In this document: piece after piece, positions 15,201-16,629 of the stretch | How the letters are laid out: every line of letters begins with the position of its first letter | How positions within the stretch are numbered: the first letter of the stretch is position 1 | NCBI GenBank assembly: GCA_947307375.1 | Contig: CAMZIX010000016.1 | Location: 1 to 16,629, forward strand | Direction: 5' to 3' | DNA length: 16,629 nt | Source of the DNA: an uncultured Clostridia bacterium | GTDB lineage: Bacteria; Bacillota_A; Clostridia; Oscillospirales; Oscillospiraceae | Notes under the pieces: model-generated | What the model was told of the DNA's origin: nothing | Seen by the model: only the letters and a program-made list of their open reading frames with translations | Database searches by the model: none | Program-made: the position numbers and the translations under genes

Positions 15201-15254
15201 CAGCATGCCGAGCAGCAGCACCAGGGACAGGAACTTGCTCATTCTCTTTCTCAT
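12222..15254 (-). CDS. Sortase-anchored surface protein with OB-fold, TPEP linker, twin domains and InlB-type repeat
   Basis: A 1010-residue exported protein. The ATG at 15254 has an AAGGAGG site about 10 nt upstream, and the signal peptide ends near PAAFSA (residue 28). Residues ~30-165 and ~180-345 look like two diverged copies of one domain ([21 protein letters not shown]). Residues ~360-535 resemble the OB-fold found in YhcR-type surface nucleases ([18 protein letters not shown]), but no nuclease domain follows. Residues ~543-607 are TPEP repeats with one TAEP. Two 135-residue twin domains (~608-743 and ~829-964), each with [14 protein letters not shown] and SPLLLVWTG, flank an InlB/Listeria-Bacteroides repeat ([21 protein letters not shown]). 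The end, NTPKTGDE, a hydrophobic helix and KKKKNRA, is a sortase signal with Thr in place of the usual Leu. The function is probably adhesion or binding; the ligand is unknown. Confidence 0.85.
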   Translation of the reverse strand: MRKRMSKFLSLVLLLGMLFSLMPAAFSADDSARWEKVAPEDVSAEDIVAITMSRDGKIWLLPNAATGKAPAAAEASVSEDGRLQADEASFGWTIKAAEGGFTISSANGYLNPGEEEGGLLASGAETAWTLDKGYLKAVETGRYLGVDSGCWLAVPSIEGEIAGESLSFWKLTGDDPDEHITLTEGEETTPDTVAFIPADSLKTGDKVVIFYPKENKLAAAKEAADEAGRISLSALDAAIAEDGKLNVSKDAAILSVAVNEDGKLSFADTEGKFLFTDGSDLKFVEQAGDNTLFLTESPSEQAAEDKFLKNDKATVDGKPLYLVYQDGCFTVGAMNAEEADSFRFRFFKEEIPAEPETSTIAEALAGETGAEFTVKGVVTMLSGSTAFIQDETGGICLLFKEAPAGVSLGDTLIAGGKRATNNGLPELSEASSEKSSGLTLEAKETTIGELKPENVCTYVKLSGLEVTEIQDDNGKYSNPDILLKDSEGETIRLYKAVLDKTTEGVWRVKVGDRIDLSCAVEISDETLQLRNTQNSEIMAEGDEPEPTPEPTPEPTAEPTPEPTPEPTPEPTPEPTPEPTPEPTPEPTPEPTPEPTPEPTPEPTPEPTKYRVVVSEDVVVPEALKTKYSSVAAMKSALLATVKKSLGVDSFKGDKLYELTVEINDGSGWAPVTADAFPKEGVLCTMEIPAGSSPDDEFTALHLFGEDCNGHKAGNAEMPAVTKDGTTLSFTIKGTSPLLLVWTGEEEPEPSETVAPVDEQITITLDANGGKVSVTKLKANTDGSVPALPTPQERDGYIFGGWFDEKDGGMQVFEGDILTESTTLYAHWFELRVTVTENAAVPEALKTKYATVDAMKTAMLNTVKRRLGTTTVKGNKLYELKVEYYNGSEWLPLDADLFPTKGVKVSLAIPSGSATTDRFVVLHLFGEDCNGHKAGEGEMPTVTKNGSTLSFTVKGMSPLLLVWTGSGGGGGGNTPKTGDEADLGLWIALMAASSAAMALLLIARKKKKNRA
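12363..12767 (-). repeat. Twin-domain repeat, copy 2 (405 bp)
   Basis: It encodes 135 residues from [19 protein letters not shown] to SPLLLVWTG. It has exactly the same length as copy 1 at 13026-13430, and they share long stretches of protein ([39 protein letters not shown]) and of DNA. Confidence 0.85.
13026..13430 (-). repeat. Twin-domain repeat, copy 1 (405 bp)
   Basis: It encodes 135 residues from [19 protein letters not shown] to SPLLLVWTG, directly after the TPEP linker. It pairs with copy 2; the InlB-type repeat lies between them. The equal length with no gap implies a fairly recent duplication or strong structural constraint. Confidence 0.85.
13434..13629 (-). repeat. 12-bp tandem repeat encoding a TPEP linker
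   Basis: About 196 bp of the same 12-bp unit family as in the LRR gene, encoding mainly TPEP with one TAEP unit, between the OB-fold region and the first twin domain. Length changes by whole units would not break the frame. Confidence 0.93.
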
Positions 15255-15321
15255 ATCAGAGACCCTCCTTCAATCGGAGCCGCGATTTATGTAAACTCAA
15301 TCACGCAAATATACATCATAT

Positions 15322-15350
15322 ATTATAACAGGCGCTTTCGCATTTGTCAG
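15322..15350 (-). promoter_or_regulatory. Strong promoter of the 1010-residue surface protein gene
   Basis: On the - strand CTGACA (15345-15350), 17 bp, then TATAAT (15322-15327), preceded by TGT as an extended -10. Both boxes are near-consensus. The leader is about 60 nt. The DNA upstream of the -35 is rich in A and T tracts, as in an UP element. Confidence 0.8.
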
Positions 15351-15360
15351 CCGAAACCGG

Positions 15361-15540
15361 CAAAAAAAGTCGTGGAAGTTCATAGAAATTTTTGCACTTT
15401 TTTTATGAAAAGCGCCAAAAATTCAAAATCCCGAAAAATTAAGATTTTAAGCGGGTTTTTCGGTCTTTTTCTTGTCATCTTTATGTCTCTTTTTTGTAAC
15501 TTTTTGGGGCAAAACGCAGGGTCATCTCCGGGAGGGGCCC
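15361..15540. other. AT-rich noncoding region with two hairpins
   Basis: The 347-bp gap between the two neighbouring genes holds no credible ORF. Apart from the promoter and terminator it contains an AT-rich stretch unlike the rest of the window. It has an imperfect hairpin at 15385-15424 and a cleaner one at 15431-15463 (CCGAAAAA with TTTTTCGG, inner TTAA/TTAA), followed on the + strand by TCTTTTTCTTG. It could be an extended regulatory region, an untranslated small RNA, or only AT-rich spacer. Confidence 0.5.
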
Positions 15541-15559
15541 ATCCAGGAAAACCGCGCAA

Positions 15560-15594
15560 AACCGCACCCGGGAGGTAGCCTCCCGGGTGCGGTT
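15560..15594 (-). terminator. Terminator of the LD-carboxypeptidase gene
   Basis: A perfect 16-bp stem (15560-15575 with 15579-15594) with a 3-nt loop; on the - strand it is followed by TTGCGCGGTTTTCC. It lies 7 bp after the stop codon. Confidence 0.85.
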
Positions 15595-15601
15595 CGATCG
15601 T

Positions 15602-16627
15602 TCAGCGCGTCGCGGGCTCGAGCAGCGTCAGGCGCTTTTCATCGCAGTCGATCTCATAGCGCAGGCCGAGCGGGAACAGCCCGATCGGATAGCTGTGGCC
15701 GACGTTGACGTTGTAGAGGATCGGCAGCTCCGGCCGCCCGGCTTCCAAGCCGACGACCCGGCGCAGCTCCTCCTTGTAGCTCTCGAACTTGTCCTCCGCG
15801 GCGGGCTTGCCGAAGACGATGCCGTTGATGCGGTTCAAAATACCCTGCGCCATCAGGCCGCGCAGGTTCCAGCGCAGCAGATCCTCGGGCATGTCCACCT
15901 CGCTGGTCTCCAGCAGCAGGAGTTTTCCTTCCCATGCCTCCGGCTTTGGCCAGATCTCGCTGCCCATCAACTCAACGAACACGTCCAGGCAGCCGCCGAG
16001 CAGCTCGCCCTCGGCCTTTCCGCTGCCCTGCAGGATCTCGTAGCCGGTGTTCTCCCTGCGCGGGCGCGGGACGTTCATGTTTTTCTCTGCCCACAGCACC
16101 TTTTCCTTTTCAAAGGCGCAGAATGTGCTGCAGGGGATGTCCAGCCTCGGCTGCGGAGCAAAGATCGTCTGTTCCATCATCGCGCGCGAATACTCGTTGA
16201 TCGACACGTATTCGGCCAGATCGCACATGACAGACAGGCCGTAGTAGGATACGAGCCCGGCCTTCTGCATCATGAAATGGTTGCTCGTGGTGTCGGAAAA
16301 GCCGGTAAATATCTTGGGGTTGTCCCGCAGAACATCGAAGTCGATATAGGGCAGCAGGCGGATCGTGTCGTCCCCGCCGATGGCGCAGAAGACTGCCCGG
16401 ATCGCGGGGTCGCGGAAAGCGTCCATCAGATCCTGCGCGCGGGCCTCGGGATGGCGGTAAACATAGTCCCTGCCTCGCAATGCATTCGGCATCGCCTGGA
16501 CGCGAAGGCCATAGTCCCGCTCCAGGCGCTCCTTGGCGAGATAATACTTGTGGATGAGCTCCGGTTCGCCCAGCGAGCCGCTGGAGAGCGATACGACGGC
16601 GACCTTGTCGCCTGGTGAAAGATGTTT
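15602..16627 (-). CDS. S66-family LD-carboxypeptidase (LdcA/MccF-like), N-terminus cut by the window
   Basis: 341 residues are visible, from KHLSPGDKVAVVSLSS to the stop; only the first few residues are missing, and the reading continues to the edge of the window. S66 serine peptidases cleave the terminal D-residue from L,D-linked muropeptides during wall recycling; the MccF branch inactivates microcin-type peptidyl-nucleotides. The serine nucleophile is in GFSDTT (residue ~111 of the visible part), the Glu in LLLETSE and the His in NVGHSYP, so the Ser-Glu-His triad is complete. CAIGGDDTIRLLPYID and the GELLGGCLDVF segment are also typical. There is no signal peptide in the visible part, so it is probably cytoplasmic. 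LdcA versus MccF-like specificity cannot be settled here; the insertion around residues 150-200 resembles the MccF side. Confidence 0.9.
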   Translation of the reverse strand, partial: KHLSPGDKVAVVSLSSGSLGEPELIHKYYLAKERLERDYGLRVQAMPNALRGRDYVYRHPEARAQDLMDAFRDPAIRAVFCAIGGDDTIRLLPYIDFDVLRDNPKIFTGFSDTTSNHFMMQKAGLVSYYGLSVMCDLAEYVSINEYSRAMMEQTIFAPQPRLDIPCSTFCAFEKEKVLWAEKNMNVPRPRRENTGYEILQGSGKAEGELLGGCLDVFVELMGSEIWPKPEAWEGKLLLLETSEVDMPEDLLRWNLRGLMAQGILNRINGIVFGKPAAEDKFESYKEELRRVVGLEAGRPELPILYNVNVGHSYPIGLFPLGLRYEIDCDEKRLTLLEPATR

Positions 16628-16629
16628 CG

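Noticed and set aside
12216..15578. 1120-residue open frame on the + strand across the whole sortase-type gene
   Set aside because: It is an Arg/Leu/Gly-rich mirror of the GC-rich minus-strand gene, with no domain, no ribosome site and no promoter. The minus-strand gene has a signal peptide, repeats, promoter and terminator.

Overview
The window looks like a fragment of a GC-rich Gram-positive Clostridia genome, most likely an Oscillospiraceae/Ruminococcaceae-type gut bacterium. This is inferred from the mix of consensus sigma-A promoters and strong AGGAGG ribosome sites, high GC coding sequence, BspA-type leucine-rich-repeat and dockerin surface proteins, a sortase-type TPKTG anchor, and a VTC/DUF4956 operon. 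No rRNA, tRNA, CRISPR array, phage gene or transposase was seen.

Layout. (1) 1-624, + strand: the 3' end of a WecA/TagO/MraY-family sugar-phosphate transferase and its terminator. (2) 698-5253, + strand: a four-gene operon with its own promoter. It encodes a VTC-domain polyphosphate-polymerase-like enzyme, a DUF4956 membrane protein, a DUF4353-type lipoprotein rich in beta-helix repeats, and an exported GLUG/Ig-like protein with two CxxC pairs and a membrane-embedded C-terminus. A strong bidirectional hairpin closes it. (3) 5278-9883, - strand: a 1504-residue secreted BspA-like LRR protein built from four modules, with an 18-unit TPEP linker and a C-terminal dockerin-like domain. (4) 9885-11278, - strand: the core rpsF-ssb-rpsR operon (bS6, SSB, bS18), with a consensus promoter, a leader hairpin, and a MITE-like palindromic insertion between ssb and rpsR. 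(5) 11287-12123, - strand: an FRG-domain protein of unknown function. (6) 12176-15350, - strand: a 1010-residue surface protein with an OB-fold, a TPEP linker, two 405-bp twin domains flanking an InlB-type repeat, and a sortase-like C-terminus. (7) 15255-15601: an AT-rich intergenic region with hairpins. (8) 15560-16627, - strand: an S66-family LD-carboxypeptidase, truncated by the window edge.

How it fits together. Housekeeping genes (bS6/SSB/bS18) and cell-wall genes (WecA-like transferase, LD-carboxypeptidase) are interleaved with large accessory surface proteins. The most interesting unit is the VTC-DUF4956-lipoprotein-GLUG operon. The polymerase-like enzyme keeps the charged tunnel motifs of its family and is co-translated with a membrane protein, followed by two exported proteins. 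That order suggests a polymer made inside the cell, moved or sensed at the membrane and handled at the surface, but this is inference. The two giant surface proteins show recent internal duplication at the DNA level and share the same 12-bp linker repeat, although one appears built for cohesin docking and the other for sortase anchoring.
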